From the NCBI GenBank assembly GCA_020696915.1, contig JAJFMR010000165.1:1-7001 (forward strand): DNA of 7,001 nucleotides, written 5' to 3'. This DNA is from Rhizobiaceae bacterium. GTDB taxonomy: Bacteria; Pseudomonadota; Alphaproteobacteria; Rhizobiales; Rhizobiaceae. The notes under the pieces are model-generated. The model was not told the DNA's origin, made no database searches, and saw only the letters and a program-made list of their open reading frames with translations. Positions 6,783 through 7,001 of the stretch are shown piece after piece. How positions within the stretch are numbered: position 1 is the stretch's first letter; each line of letters opens with the position of its first letter. The position numbers were made by a program, and so were the translations under genes.

Positions 6783-7001
6783 CGCCTGCCGGGAACATCG
6801 CGTGCCGCGCCGGCTCTATAGCGCGATTTTCCGGCCATGGGTATGGCAGTCCCCACGGCCTAAGGGGCACCTCTTTTCACGGCATCGCTCCACCCTAATT
6901 CAGGTACGGGGGTTGCGTGCCCGACCAGGCGAGAGGCTTCGAAGAGTGTCCGACACGGCAGAGGAAGCAGGCGACCGGCACGAACAGCCGGAACCTGACC
7001 T
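6783..7001. other. Divergent upstream region of glnD, with a possible plus-strand gene start at the edge
   Basis: No complete gene lies between the glnD start and the right edge. Near the edge, the plus strand has GTG at 6946 preceded by GAGAGG (6931-6936, nine-base spacing). It opens a frame reading MSDTAEEAGDRHEQPEPD to the window end, an acidic, polar start plausible for a cytoplasmic protein. A second frame from GTG 6917 is also open to the edge and follows GGGGG with a four-base gap. It has higher third-position GC but an unconvincing Arg/Gln-rich product. From memory, mutS is often the neighbour of glnD in rhizobia, but nothing visible identifies it here. Too little sequence is present to call a gene. 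Confidence 0.3.
6816..6821 (-). promoter_or_regulatory. Possible -10 element of the glnD promoter
   Basis: CTATAG on the minus strand resembles the CTATAT-type -10 of rhizobial housekeeping promoters and would start transcription about 27 bases before the glnD ATG. No good -35 is seen at 16-18 bases upstream, so support is weak. Confidence 0.25.

Noticed and set aside
3612..6821. A 1069-codon plus-strand open frame opposite glnD and the start of murJ
   Set aside because: It lies antisense to two fully recognisable genes and has no recognisable domain; its composition (His/Gln/Arg/Gly-rich) is what the reverse frame of GC-rich coding DNA gives. Long antisense frames are expected at this GC content.
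1..7001. CRISPR arrays, insertion sequences, tRNA genes, phage or defence genes
   Set aside because: No spaced direct repeats, transposase motifs, tRNA-like cloverleaf or defence-family motifs were recognised on either strand.

Overview
The window is GC-rich (strong G/C bias at third codon positions) and carries the block glnD – murJ – trpS – universal stress protein, all on the minus strand. The proteins look alphaproteobacterial. The gene order, from memory, matches Hyphomicrobiales (Rhizobiales) of the Mesorhizobium/Phyllobacteriaceae type. That assignment is an inference from protein character and synteny; no database search was possible.

Layout, read in the direction of transcription (right to left). 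The right edge (about 6783-7001) is a divergent intergenic region, perhaps with the first codons of a plus-strand gene. Next come glnD (3990-6782, PII uridylyltransferase/uridylyl-removing enzyme, complete) and, 49 bp further, murJ (2351-3940, lipid II flippase, complete). A 288-bp spacer follows, with two abutting hairpins and a candidate promoter for trpS. Then come trpS (995-2062, complete) and, after 85 bp, a UspA-family gene (444-909). Its reading frame is broken about four fifths of the way along by what looks like a small deletion. A 269-bp gene-free spacer (175-443) contains a near-perfect 26-bp palindrome. At the left edge is the first 58 codons of an FAD-dependent hydroxylase of the salicylyl-CoA / 2-aminobenzoyl-CoA monooxygenase type, also on the minus strand and leaving the window.

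Functionally, the right six sevenths is core housekeeping: nitrogen-status signalling (GlnD), cell-wall precursor export (MurJ), tRNA charging (TrpS) and a small stress protein. The left edge looks like the start of an aromatic-CoA catabolic unit with its own operator and promoter. The junction between the two, next to the damaged usp gene, is the most informative place in the window. I found no evidence for a novel defence, mobile or RNA-guided system. The many long open frames opposite glnD, murJ and trpS are composition shadows.
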